Source: an uncultured Roseburia sp.
Lineage (GTDB): Bacteria > Bacillota > Clostridia > Lachnospirales > Lachnospiraceae
Length of the DNA: 30,214 nt
NCBI GenBank assembly: GCA_910587865.1
Contig: CAJUNX010000048.1
Coordinates: 1-30,214 of the forward strand
Reading direction: 5' to 3'
In this document: positions 7,601 through 13,337 of the stretch, piece after piece
Numbering within the stretch: position 1 is the stretch's first letter
Layout of the letters: the number at the start of each line of letters is the position of its first letter
Notes under the pieces: model-generated
Told to the model about the DNA's origin: nothing
What the model saw: the letters and a program-made list of their open reading frames with translations, nothing else
Database searches by the model: none
Translations under genes and position numbers: made by a program

Positions 7601-10436
7601 GGGAAATATCAATCTTCTGATCGCATATGAGCAGGCGTGCTGTATGCCTCATCAGCCGGATGTTACGGCCGAAAATAAGCGCGTGATGGAGAGCTGGGAG
7701 AAGCGGGTGCGTTATCTGGAGAGGCCGACGGAGAAAGAGGCTGAGGAGTGGGAGATTGGCGGTGTGCACCGGGGAGACACGGTGCGCCACAGGATCGCGG
7801 AACGGGAAGGGCTGTTCTGGATTACGGATCACCTGCTGACCGATCTGATGGATCAGTCCGGGAACGTTCCGGCAGACATGCGCCGCGCGGCGGTCACGAC
7901 GGACGAACTGCTGGAGGCGCTCAAACGGCGGGGTGAGATCAGCCGGGAGCTGAAGGAAGGGATCCGGACAGGGTCAGAAAGAAATCTGCGGGAAGAGATC
8001 GTGGAAATGCTCATGAGGCATGAGGGAAGGCTACCGGTGCTTGTGGATCTTGGTTTTCTGCAGAATGTGTTGAAAAAGGACGGAACCGCGACGGTTTCGC
8101 AGGCATGTGAGATCTGCGTCTCTGACAATATTTTTGAGGACATCCGGGAAAAGATCCGGCGGGAGGAGGCCGGGGAGACGGCGATCCGTTTTTTGGAGGA
8201 GCTGAAATCAGAGATTGCTGACGGAAAGGAGGAGGGATATATCCGTTTCTTCGGACATTATTCGGAGGAAGACGGGGATAAGAGAGAAGATGAGATCGGA
8301 AATCATACCGGGATCTTACGGGATCTCATGCACTTTGCGCAGAATAACCATAAAAATATGATCTGTGACGACCGGTGGGTGAACAGCTTCGGCCATTTTG
8401 AGGAAACACGGATCGGATGTGCGATGGATGTAGTTGAGTTTATGCATCTGAAAGGAATTCTGTCCGATGAGAAATATACAGATGTCATTACACGGATGAT
8501 GTCGGACGGATACGGATATTTTGTTCCGCCGACGGCATATATGAGACTGCTGCTGTTTCGGACCAGGGGCAGGGACGACAGGTTCGGTGAAATTTCTGCC
8601 GAACTGAAGACCGTGTGCCGCTATCTGACGAACTGCACCGCATCGCCCGGCGGGCTGAGCGATAAGGTGATACATGAGGGAATGCTGCCGGAATCCGCCG
8701 CATTTGTCCGTCAGATGCAGCAAAACTGCATGAAGCTTCTGGGAGAGATCTGGGATTCCGGGCGCCCGGACGCGTGGAAGTATGGAAGCTCGAACTGGCT
8801 GTTGGTGAATTATTCCGTTTTTGCGTACAGATCCGCGTTGAACAGGGGAGCGGAGTATAACGTGGATTTTTACGCGCTGGAGTATGCGGAATTTATCTTC
8901 TGCGGCTTTTTTGATATCGCCGCAGGAGAACGCCGGAAATCCTATTATAACTGGCTGTACGGCTGGATCGGCCCGCGTCTGGAGGCGGAGGAAGGGCTGG
9001 AGGAGAGGATGATTCACTGGCTGGCGGATGTGATTGCAAATGTCAATAAACACGCGCCGGCATCTTATTATGAGATCGGCGTCGGGGCCGTCGTATCTGC
9101 GGCGATGGAGGATATGCCGGTGCATTATGCGGATAAAATGCGGGAAAACGGTGTCATCCGCTCCATTGCGGAGGCGTTTGAGGGGAGATATACCGTTCTT
9201 GGAACCCGGGACAGAGATATGATCAGACGCGAGACATTTTCCCGGTGGATTGAGGATTCCATGAGGGCCGGAACAGGTCAGAACATCAAAAGAAAAAACG
9301 GGGAGAAGGAATTCGAACTCACATGGCTGATGGATGATGTGCTGACACAGGGCTTTCGTATCCGGTGCGGCAGCGGGACAGAAGAGGAGACGCTTTATAT
9401 CCGGCTGGAGGGGGCAAAGCTTTTCTGTGCGGACGGACAGCTCAGGGCGAAAGGATTTTACGCGCTGGAAACATATATCCCGGATCAGAACCGGAAGGGT
9501 TACAGAGCGAAAATGCAGCGCCCGGAAGAATGGGAGGCGATGGCGGAGCAGATGATGTCGGAGGTAAAGCTGTCCGAATCGTATCTGCTGCACAAAGCCG
9601 CATATATGCTTGAGCACGATGAGTATACCGTGTATACTGTGGATGAGCTGATCCCGGAAGAGCCGGCGTACTTTGCGGATAAGGTTTCCGGGGCGCCGGA
9701 GGATCTGCCGGAATTGCTGTATCTGAAATGGGCGGACAGGGAAGATGAGATTTTCCTGGAGCTCTATACAGAGCTGGTTATGCTTTTTACAGGGGTCATG
9801 AGGCAAAAGCGGAATTATCGTACCATCGATCCGGATCAGTGTGTCGTATGGATATTCTATCAGGCGGATCAGATTCTGGAGCAGATGGAGGACTGCCTGC
9901 GGAACGGCAGTTCAAAGTACGCATCAAAAGAAATTCTCGCATATCTGAGCAGGATAAATGCGGTCAGGAAGAATCGCGAATTGTTCGAAAGACAGTTTGC
10001 ACTGACAGCCGGACAGGAGGCGGAAGGGACAGAAGAGCTGATCCGGCGTTTTTCGGAAGCGGGTGATGGAGTCCCGTATCATGATATGCTAAAGCTGTGC
10101 CGGGGGTTGGGACATGCGGACAGGGAAGGCGCATCGGATCTGACCGCGCAGATCAGGCGCTGGATCGGACGGCAGTGGAGACTGGATCGGAAGGAGTCGG
10201 AGGAGGAGCTGCTTCTGATGATGCAGTACGTCACGGCAGGAAAAGACAGGGAGACGTCTGTAGAAAACTATCTTTCCCTGTGGAACGAAATCCTGGAGGA
10301 GGATCGAAGGATCTGCATATCGGCAGAGGGGCTGAATCAGCTGAAAAGCCTGATGATGATTCTGGGATTTAAACAGGGGAGGAAGGTTATGGAGCTGACG
10401 GAGCGGATTTGTTTTGGATCACATGGGCCGGCGTGA
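4638..10436 (+). CDS. Giant trypsin-like / TPR / PIN-like protein (1932 aa), putative sensor-effector of a conflict system
   Basis: Residues about 1-200 form a trypsin-like serine peptidase domain: 'GTAFLV', 'TATHCV' (His32) and 'GMSGSPV' (Ser152) are clear, but where a catalytic Asp is expected the sequence is 'ALNAPAAVLKL', with Asn69 or Pro instead. Residues about 235-890 are a long run of helical pairs of TPR type. Residues about 950-1310 look PIN-like: 'IVVDFSAL' with D962, 'VLVDLGFLQ' with D1137, and 'CDDRWVN' with D1244/D1245 followed by 'GCAMDVVEFMHLKGILS'. The last 600 residues are helical and unrecognised. No Walker A or B motif of a STAND NTPase was found. There is no signal peptide, so it should be cytosolic. 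Its base composition matches the host, so it is not obviously recent. I infer target sensing by the solenoid, with the protease, the PIN-like part and the MBL partner as activities. The function is unproven. Confidence 0.8.
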   Translation: MDAVKCAVARLECGKQGTAFLVNEDTALTATHCVTAAAEEDREILLTFYNIPGNGTLPVRATLLSGALNAPAAVLKLKQPVKTQYLTLACYTDQIARGESLFSYGYPGVEGIEGYPLDIKISQYLNENMPFDYDISVRMDAAERVEDFTGMSGSPVLYRNQVIGLLTDETLERSENRSHAVALKVISNHRIRELLEKHQIPYREQSYQETVQSIAGAQIPREYRPVANSFDNGQKNYREESITGTAYGRIAADYEDAVKRELNRIFTEKSQGRCEAAWRDLIALTGEVRSSRSRPKKLLADLYYTRAVWYLDDKRDGHNAQRYLQKVLECDPKYDRRIYDAKKSLLAGNVINEKEILYPIDQKEVLNTYLQICICRRETEDALDTYREAGRYADHTTYYLMAVVSLLDREYDLAEEYLNRAEETVKDAPLYLMMRGVIRYWRLLPDDLAGADSLLPPLYFHAVILADDGMRREVGAITELYQKALALAEQADNRELQIQILTVWMDTLSFSDVYREDGNRIAKKLLGLEAYQCQAVIYLCMSGEDLSEIRIEEVKRRVREAENPVEPMMSCVYLALGRGEKRQAYALLKEFRYKFEEQDMMEYWFTLAARACSDGTEVSDLEKELKDSGLDPAVNGRISGILLESAQDYETLFRHAEQLYAQTGAQIDLVNLIYSAEKVKRWREAEGCCREWEVKFGSALAKIHVIRCLAMQGLQTECLNAIETLRGAGRTECLTDEVLYLEAQALKILCRYEEAIEKSAKLWEKAANQQALLLLSECYFLNGEDQSAISILKEGVRKGNRSVKVYQTLAELEKRADTREAARYVQKACMVSEDDPQVMLWGMNFLFQIGQSEKANELLVKLQALGETDYLRQMTFKEVKELIDEAERAAGKKYELYRDCVIPYHVFFDDRGNDSYTRYCCELWEYNRHHEIRKAIRFADCGNHQTDEKGWKDFDRDEIVVDFSALVTFWHLDLFREIRQCFKEIYLSGNINLLIAYEQACCMPHQPDVTAENKRVMESWEKRVRYLERPTEKEAEEWEIGGVHRGDTVRHRIAEREGLFWITDHLLTDLMDQSGNVPADMRRAAVTTDELLEALKRRGEISRELKEGIRTGSERNLREEIVEMLMRHEGRLPVLVDLGFLQNVLKKDGTATVSQACEICVSDNIFEDIREKIRREEAGETAIRFLEELKSEIADGKEEGYIRFFGHYSEEDGDKREDEIGNHTGILRDLMHFAQNNHKNMICDDRWVNSFGHFEETRIGCAMDVVEFMHLKGILSDEKYTDVITRMMSDGYGYFVPPTAYMRLLLFRTRGRDDRFGEISAELKTVCRYLTNCTASPGGLSDKVIHEGMLPESAAFVRQMQQNCMKLLGEIWDSGRPDAWKYGSSNWLLVNYSVFAYRSALNRGAEYNVDFYALEYAEFIFCGFFDIAAGERRKSYYNWLYGWIGPRLEAEEGLEERMIHWLADVIANVNKHAPASYYEIGVGAVVSAAMEDMPVHYADKMRENGVIRSIAEAFEGRYTVLGTRDRDMIRRETFSRWIEDSMRAGTGQNIKRKNGEKEFELTWLMDDVLTQGFRIRCGSGTEEETLYIRLEGAKLFCADGQLRAKGFYALETYIPDQNRKGYRAKMQRPEEWEAMAEQMMSEVKLSESYLLHKAAYMLEHDEYTVYTVDELIPEEPAYFADKVSGAPEDLPELLYLKWADREDEIFLELYTELVMLFTGVMRQKRNYRTIDPDQCVVWIFYQADQILEQMEDCLRNGSSKYASKEILAYLSRINAVRKNRELFERQFALTAGQEAEGTEELIRRFSEAGDGVPYHDMLKLCRGLGHADREGASDLTAQIRRWIGRQWRLDRKESEEELLLMMQYVTAGKDRETSVENYLSLWNEILEEDRRICISAEGLNQLKSLMMILGFKQGRKVMELTERICFGSHGPA

Positions 10437-10481
10437 GAAACAGAGGGAGGATGCGGGAAGGAGGATGCAGGAAATTTCTGA

Positions 10482-10509
10482 TTGCATTTTGAAAATTATG
10501 TGTTATACT
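10482..10509 (+). promoter_or_regulatory. Promoter of the folT leader
   Basis: TTGCAT at 10482-10487 and TATACT at 10504-10509 have 16-base spacing and lie 28 bases before the riboswitch aptamer. The spacing and both hexamers fit a housekeeping sigma factor. Confidence 0.6.
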
Positions 10510-10536
10510 GGTGGAGTCGCACAATTTAATAGTCAT

Positions 10537-10634
10537 TGCAGAGTAGACACATGCGCGTTAAGTGCTGCCTGAACAGGGAGTTGTCAGGCGGACGAAAAGG
10601 TTATCTTGCGGTGCATGCGTCGCATCCCGCTGCA
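10537..10634 (+). ncRNA. Tetrahydrofolate (THF) riboswitch, class I
   Basis: The conserved core 'GAGTAGA' (10541-10547) followed by 'GCGCGTTAAGTG' (10553-10564), an internal hairpin CTGCCTGA/TCAGGCGG, and the 3' block 'TGCGGTGCATGCG' to 'GCATCCCGCTGCA' match the THF-I aptamer. The closing stem is TGCAG (10537-10541) with CTGCA (10630-10634). It sits directly upstream of a folate-family ECF S component, the usual target. Downstream, CTCCC at 10655-10659 is complementary to GGGAG of the ribosome binding site (10698-10702), which suggests translational control; no terminator with a T run is present. Confidence 0.92.
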
Positions 10635-10712
10635 TCAGAAGATAGGAATATTATCTCCCGTTGTAGTAAGAGGTCTGCAAAGAAACAGGTTTCATAAGGG
10701 AGGTAATTTTTT

Positions 10713-11282
10713 ATGAAAAAATTTGTTGCTTTGTTTACCGCATCGTTCCAGGAGTTAAGACAGGTCAGAACCGTCACGGTGATGGCGATGTTTGCCGCGA
10801 TTGCGGTCGTCCTTGGCATGTTTTCCGTCGAGATCGGGCCCTATATCCGGATCGGTTTTTCCTCGATACCGAACGGACTGGTGTCGTATCTGTTCGGCCC
10901 GGTTGCGGGAAGTCTCTTTGCCGGTACTTTGGACATTATAAAATATGTCATAAAGCCGAGCGGAGCCTTTTTCCCGCCGATGACACTGGTGACCATGCTT
11001 GCCGGCCTGATCTATGGCTGCATGTATTACAAAAAATCCATCACGCTGCCTCGCGTGCTGGCGGCAAAGTTTCTTGTGATGCTGATCTGCAACGTGATCT
11101 TAAACACGCTGTGCCTGTCGATGCTTTACGGCAAGGGATTCTTTGTCCTGCTGCCGGCGCGGGCGCTGAAAAATCTGATTATGTGGCCGGTGGATTCTTT
11201 GGTTTTCTACACAGTGGCGAAAGCGCTGGAACGGATCGGGGTGTTTCGTTTTCTGCATTTTTCACGCGGACAGCAAATTTAG
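10713..11282 (+). CDS. folT: Folate ECF transporter S component FolT
   Basis: A 189-residue integral membrane protein with about six hydrophobic segments, the usual size for an ECF S component. The region 'IRIGFSSIPNGLVSYLFGP' followed by 'GTLDIIKYVIKPSGAFFPP' is typical of folate-specific S subunits. An N-terminal 'TVTVMAMFAAIAVVLG' contains the small-residue helix used to contact the shared EcfT module. The S subunit binds folate or 5-formyl-THF and works with an EcfA/EcfA'/T module encoded elsewhere; none is in this window. The start is supported by GGGAGG at 10698-10703. The upstream THF riboswitch strongly supports folate as substrate and repression when folate is plentiful. The gene appears monocistronic. 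Confidence 0.92.
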   Translation: MKKFVALFTASFQELRQVRTVTVMAMFAAIAVVLGMFSVEIGPYIRIGFSSIPNGLVSYLFGPVAGSLFAGTLDIIKYVIKPSGAFFPPMTLVTMLAGLIYGCMYYKKSITLPRVLAAKFLVMLICNVILNTLCLSMLYGKGFFVLLPARALKNLIMWPVDSLVFYTVAKALERIGVFRFLHFSRGQQI

Positions 11283-11311
11283 TTTTACAAAGCCGGATTC
11301 TGTGGTATAAT
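11283..11311 (+). promoter_or_regulatory. Possible promoter of the small gene at 11406
   Basis: A perfect TATAAT at 11306-11311 lies 17 bases after a weak -35 (TTTTAC, 11283-11288) directly downstream of the folT stop. No terminator separates folT from it, so some read-through is also possible. Confidence 0.5.
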
Positions 11312-11405
11312 CTACATAAAAGAAATGAGCAGTTTGTCGGGGCCGCAAAAGCGAAGACACTGTGAAACAGCGAATTACCAGAACAGGATATTACGGGGGT
11401 AAGAG

Positions 11406-11711
11406 ATGAAGACAAAAAGGGTGCCGTTGTCGGCAGAGGTAGTAAAATATGAAGTCGGATGCGGTATGGAAGACGGCGTTGAGCTGTGGCCGGATGTTGT
11501 GACGAAAGGCTGGATTGTCACGGATTTTCTGGTAAAGATTAAGAGAGAAGACGGGACGATCGTCTGCCCGTATATTTTAAACCGGCGCGGGCGTGAGTTC
11601 ATCGGTGTGGGCGATTACATCGTGCGCGATGAGGATGGAACGACACATGTCTGCAGCGCGGATAAGGTTTGGAAACGCTATGAGCTGGTGGAGGAACAGG
11701 ATCCGGAATAA
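11406..11711 (+). CDS. Small conserved-looking hypothetical protein
   Basis: A 101-residue soluble protein. A central stretch 'IKREDGTIVCPYILNRRGRE' is followed by 'FIGVGDYIVRDEDGTTHVCS' and ends in 'KVWKRYELVEEQ'. The pattern 'GDYIV..DG....C..D.vwkrYe' recalls small phage or housekeeping beta-barrel-like proteins whose function is unknown, so I assign none. A GGGGG element at 11395-11399, six bases before the ATG, serves as ribosome binding site. The 5' end overlaps antisense noise only, and codon use matches the GC-rich backbone. It lies between folT and a tRNA gene with its own possible promoter. I am confident it is a gene but not of its role. Confidence 0.7.
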   Translation: MKTKRVPLSAEVVKYEVGCGMEDGVELWPDVVTKGWIVTDFLVKIKREDGTIVCPYILNRRGREFIGVGDYIVRDEDGTTHVCSADKVWKRYELVEEQDPE

Positions 11712-11716
11712 AGATT

Positions 11717-11734
11717 CAGCCGGATAACCGGCTG
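11717..11734 (+). other. Hairpin between the small gene and tRNA-Leu
   Basis: A perfect 7-bp stem CAGCCGG/CCGGCTG with an ATAA loop lies 6 bases before the tRNA acceptor stem. There is no T run, so it is more likely an RNA-processing or 3'-end stabilising hairpin of a shared transcript than a terminator. Confidence 0.5.
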
Positions 11735-11740
11735 AGCCAT

Positions 11741-11820
11741 GCGGGTATGGCGGAATTGGCAGACGCGCCAGATTTAGGTTCTGGTGGGAGACCGTGCAGG
11801 TTCGAGTCCTGTTACCCGCA
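11741..11820 (+). tRNA. tRNA-Leu (anticodon UAG)
   Basis: The acceptor stem is GCGGGTA (11741-11747) with TACCCGC (11813-11819) and discriminator A. The anticodon stem CCAGA/TCTGG encloses the loop TTTAGGT, giving anticodon TAG at 11775-11777. A long variable arm and the T arm 'GGTTCGAGTCC' complete a class II leucine tRNA. The CCA end is not encoded. It reads CUA and CUN leucine codons. Confidence 0.96.
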
Positions 11821-11829
11821 GTTATGCAA

Positions 11830-11893
11830 AAACGCAGCATACTTGAGATTTTCCAGTAAAATCAATGGATTGCGGCGTTTGTTTTATTTCATT
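11830..11893 (+). terminator. Probable terminator after tRNA-Leu
   Basis: AAACGC with GCA (11830-11839) can pair with TGC and GCGTTT (11871-11880) with one mismatch, followed by a T-rich tail GTTTTATTTCATT. The loop is long (about 30 bases), so this is a moderate call. Confidence 0.45.
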
Positions 11894-11943
11894 ACGCGAT
11901 CCGTTTCCCATCCCGCCATCCGCAGTATGTCGTATTTTTGGTG

Positions 11944-11972
11944 CTGACTTATGTGGCTGCATAAGCTATAAT
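11944..11972 (+). promoter_or_regulatory. Promoter of the 61-aa gene
   Basis: CTGACT (11944-11949) and a perfect TATAAT (11967-11972) are 17 bases apart, about 48 bases before the ATG at 12021. Confidence 0.6.
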
Positions 11973-12020
11973 AGATTATAGTTAAGAGGGGCAGGAAATT
12001 AACGGAAAGGGGAAAATAAT

Positions 12021-12206
12021 ATGGAGGTAAAACAGGATATGACAGTTGAAGAAAAAAGAGATATGCTGTTAGAAATCTTAGCAGATTTATACACAATCAA
12101 GGCGGCTAACAAAGAAGAAAATGCAGTGTTAGACCACAAAATCAAAGTAACCGAAAAACGTCTTGAAGTCTTAGGAGTTACAAACTTAGCAGACATTAGA
12201 CCGTAG
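12021..12206 (+). CDS. Small charged helical hypothetical protein
   Basis: A 61-residue protein, rich in Lys and Glu, predicted almost wholly helical with coiled-coil potential ('EEKRDMLLEILADLYTIKAA' then 'DHKIKVTEKRLEVLGV'). It has a good promoter upstream and an A/G-rich ribosome site (GGAAAGGGG, 12001-12012 region). Its base composition is more AT-rich than the backbone, and it is followed by relic genes, so it may be part of a small acquired patch. No function is recognised. Proteins of this size and style are frequent on clostridial mobile elements, but that is only a loose resemblance. Confidence 0.6.
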   Translation: MEVKQDMTVEEKRDMLLEILADLYTIKAANKEENAVLDHKIKVTEKRLEVLGVTNLADIRP

Positions 12207-12219
12207 CAGACAGAAGAAA

Positions 12220-12239
12220 GGGCGGACTTGCCACCGCCC
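12220..12239 (-). terminator. Hairpin between convergent genes, terminator on the minus strand
   Basis: A 6-bp GC stem GGGCGG/CCGCCC (12220-12225 with 12234-12239). Read on the minus strand it is followed by TTTCTTCTG, so it most likely ends the DUF3795 transcript; on the plus strand no T run follows. Confidence 0.5.
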
Positions 12240-12251
12240 AATCTCCTATAG

Positions 12252-12572
12252 TCAATATATCACTGATAAGGGGTGATATAAATTAGAAAAGAAAAAAATG
12301 GGCAGGTTTTTTGCTTTTTCTAAATCCGCTGTCTGCCGTCTGTGCGTAATAAAAGAATCATATTCATCAATGTGCTGATATGTTTCACACGGATATTGTA
12401 TGCACTCATAGCAATATTCAGCCCCGCCGTGGTTAAGGCTGCATTTTGCTATCCTGCACGACTGATTGCCATTGCCGCAGCCCCCGCAATGATTTCCTAA
12501 AAGCATAGGACACAGCCCGCAATTTAATCCGCAAAGCGATAATAACTGATTTTTCCGTTCAAAACCTTTCAT
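12252..12572 (-). CDS. Shortened DUF3795-type cysteine-rich protein
   Basis: From the ATG at 12570-12572, preceded by GGAG on the minus strand, 106 residues are encoded. The first 80 are a cysteine-rich zinc-finger-like module: 'CGLNCGLCP', 'HCGGCGNGNQSC', 'AKCSLNHGGAEYCYEC' and 'YPCETY', matching the N-terminal part of DUF3795 proteins. Family members normally continue for a further 60-100 residues. Here, after 'TADLEKAKN', the sequence becomes an unrelated hydrophobic tail and stops at 12252, so the gene looks 3'-truncated. It could still be translated. Function of the family is unknown; metal binding by the cysteines is inferred. It lies on the opposite strand to its neighbours and beside another relic, in a decayed patch. 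Confidence 0.65.
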   Translation of the reverse strand: MKGFERKNQLLSLCGLNCGLCPMLLGNHCGGCGNGNQSCRIAKCSLNHGGAEYCYECIQYPCETYQHIDEYDSFITHRRQTADLEKAKNLPIFFFSNLYHPLSVIY

Positions 12573-12594
12573 AAAAATCTCCAATCCGAAGCGT

Positions 12595-12864
12595 TTACGC
12601 GACCTCCCCATATATTCTGTGCCTGTGCCGCATGGCAGGGACGATGGTATCCCAGCTGGCAGCATCAAAAATGTGGAACGAAAGTTCGGTGTTTTCGATT
12701 GCTGAGATATCGTTTTCCTCAAGCTCCAATGACAGGAACGTAATGGCGTCCGCCGCACGTTTCCCGATTGCCATATCAGAAGAAAAAACAGGTGATAACA
12801 TAAATCCGTTTACCGATACATTGCGTGCCAGAACCGTGATGTTTTTGTCAATGCTATGCTGTTT
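12595..12864 (-). pseudogene. DUF5067/DUF4352-like lipoprotein, C-terminal remnant
   Basis: A minus-strand open frame of 89 codons without a sound start contains 'NITVLARNVSVNGFM', then 'AADAITFLSLELEENDISAI' and 'ELSFHIFDAASWDTI'. This is the immunoglobulin-like strand pattern found near the C-terminus of DUF5067/DUF4352-like secreted lipoproteins of Firmicutes. The signal peptide, lipobox and N-terminal half are missing. Upstream on the minus strand is a stop codon at 12865-12867 and then the riboflavin promoter. I therefore call it a 3' remnant rather than a working gene. Confidence 0.6.
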
Positions 12865-12887
12865 TCATAAGAAATCACATTCTTTCC

Positions 12888-12916
12888 TTGACAGACCTGC
12901 TGCGGATGCGTATACT
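12888..12916 (+). promoter_or_regulatory. Promoter of the riboflavin operon
   Basis: Consensus TTGACA at 12888-12893 and TATACT at 12911-12916 are spaced by 17 bases. The FMN aptamer begins 22 bases after the -10. Confidence 0.85.
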
Positions 12917-12937
12917 TATCACAGAAACAGAATAAAA

Positions 12938-13060
12938 ATCTTCAGGGCAGGGTGCGATTCCCTACCGGTGGTACAGCCCACGAGCCTGTCGCTGCGTTGT
13001 CAGCGGGGCATGATTCGGTGAGACTCCGAGGCCGACAGTATAGTCTGGATAGAAGAAGAT
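12938..13060 (+). ncRNA. FMN riboswitch (RFN element)
   Basis: The conserved FMN aptamer blocks appear in order: 'ATCTTCAGGGCAGGGTG' (12938-12954), 'ATTCCCTACCGGTGGT', 'AGCCCACGAGC', the variable stem, 'GATTCGGTGAGACTCCGAG', 'GCCGACAGTATAGTCTGGAT' and the closing 'GAAGAAGAT' that pairs with the 5' ATCTTC. It controls the following rib operon. The first downstream terminator stem is at 13105, consistent with transcription attenuation on FMN binding. Confidence 0.96.
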
Positions 13061-13104
13061 ATCAGAATGCAGGATCAGCATATGGTTTTGCGTGCGGAAG
13101 GATT

Positions 13105-13138
13105 GCTCTGGATTGTTGTCACATTCCAGAGCTTTTTT
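13105..13138 (+). terminator. FMN-responsive terminator of the rib leader
   Basis: An 8-bp perfect stem GCTCTGGA/TCCAGAGC (13105-13112 with 13125-13132) is followed by six T (13133-13138). It lies 45 bases after the aptamer, the usual place for the riboswitch-controlled terminator. Confidence 0.9.
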
Positions 13139-13292
13139 ATGCAGGGGCGTATATAAAAGCCGTTTGTTTTGAGGCATGGCCCCGCGCGGCAGCGGGAGAA
13201 GAAGAATCTTTCCTGCCCGGGCACGGGAAATTGCGATGCGGTTTCCCCGTGAATACTTTCGTCACGGATACCGGTCTCTGACTCTGCCCTTT

Positions 13293-13322
13293 GCCCTGAG
13301 CCGTACGGTTCAGGGCTTTTTC
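13293..13322 (+). terminator. Second terminator-like hairpin directly before ribD
   Basis: GCCCTGA (13293-13299) pairs with TCAGGGC (13310-13316), with an inner CCG/CGG extension, followed by TTTTTC. It ends about 16 bases before the ribD start and only a few bases before its GGGGG ribosome site. The 150 bases between the two terminators contain further hairpins (for example CCGTGA/TCACGG around 13246-13266) and no recognised gene. Confidence 0.7.
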
Positions 13323-13337
13323 TATGGGGGAAAACAT

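Noticed and set aside
8316..9806. A 496-codon open frame on the minus strand
   Set aside because: It is antisense to the 1932-residue gene, has no ribosome site, and its translation is Arg/His/Pro-rich with no recognisable motif, as expected for the shadow of a GC-rich gene.
4638..10436. A STAND or AAA ATPase domain in the giant protein
   Set aside because: I looked for GxxxxGK[S/T] followed by a hydrophobic-DD/DE strand and found no convincing pair; a search could still reveal a degenerate one.
13176..13337. N-terminal extension of the ribD frame
   Set aside because: It would translate through the second terminator hairpin; ATG 13338 has its own site and starts at the conserved RibD N-terminus.
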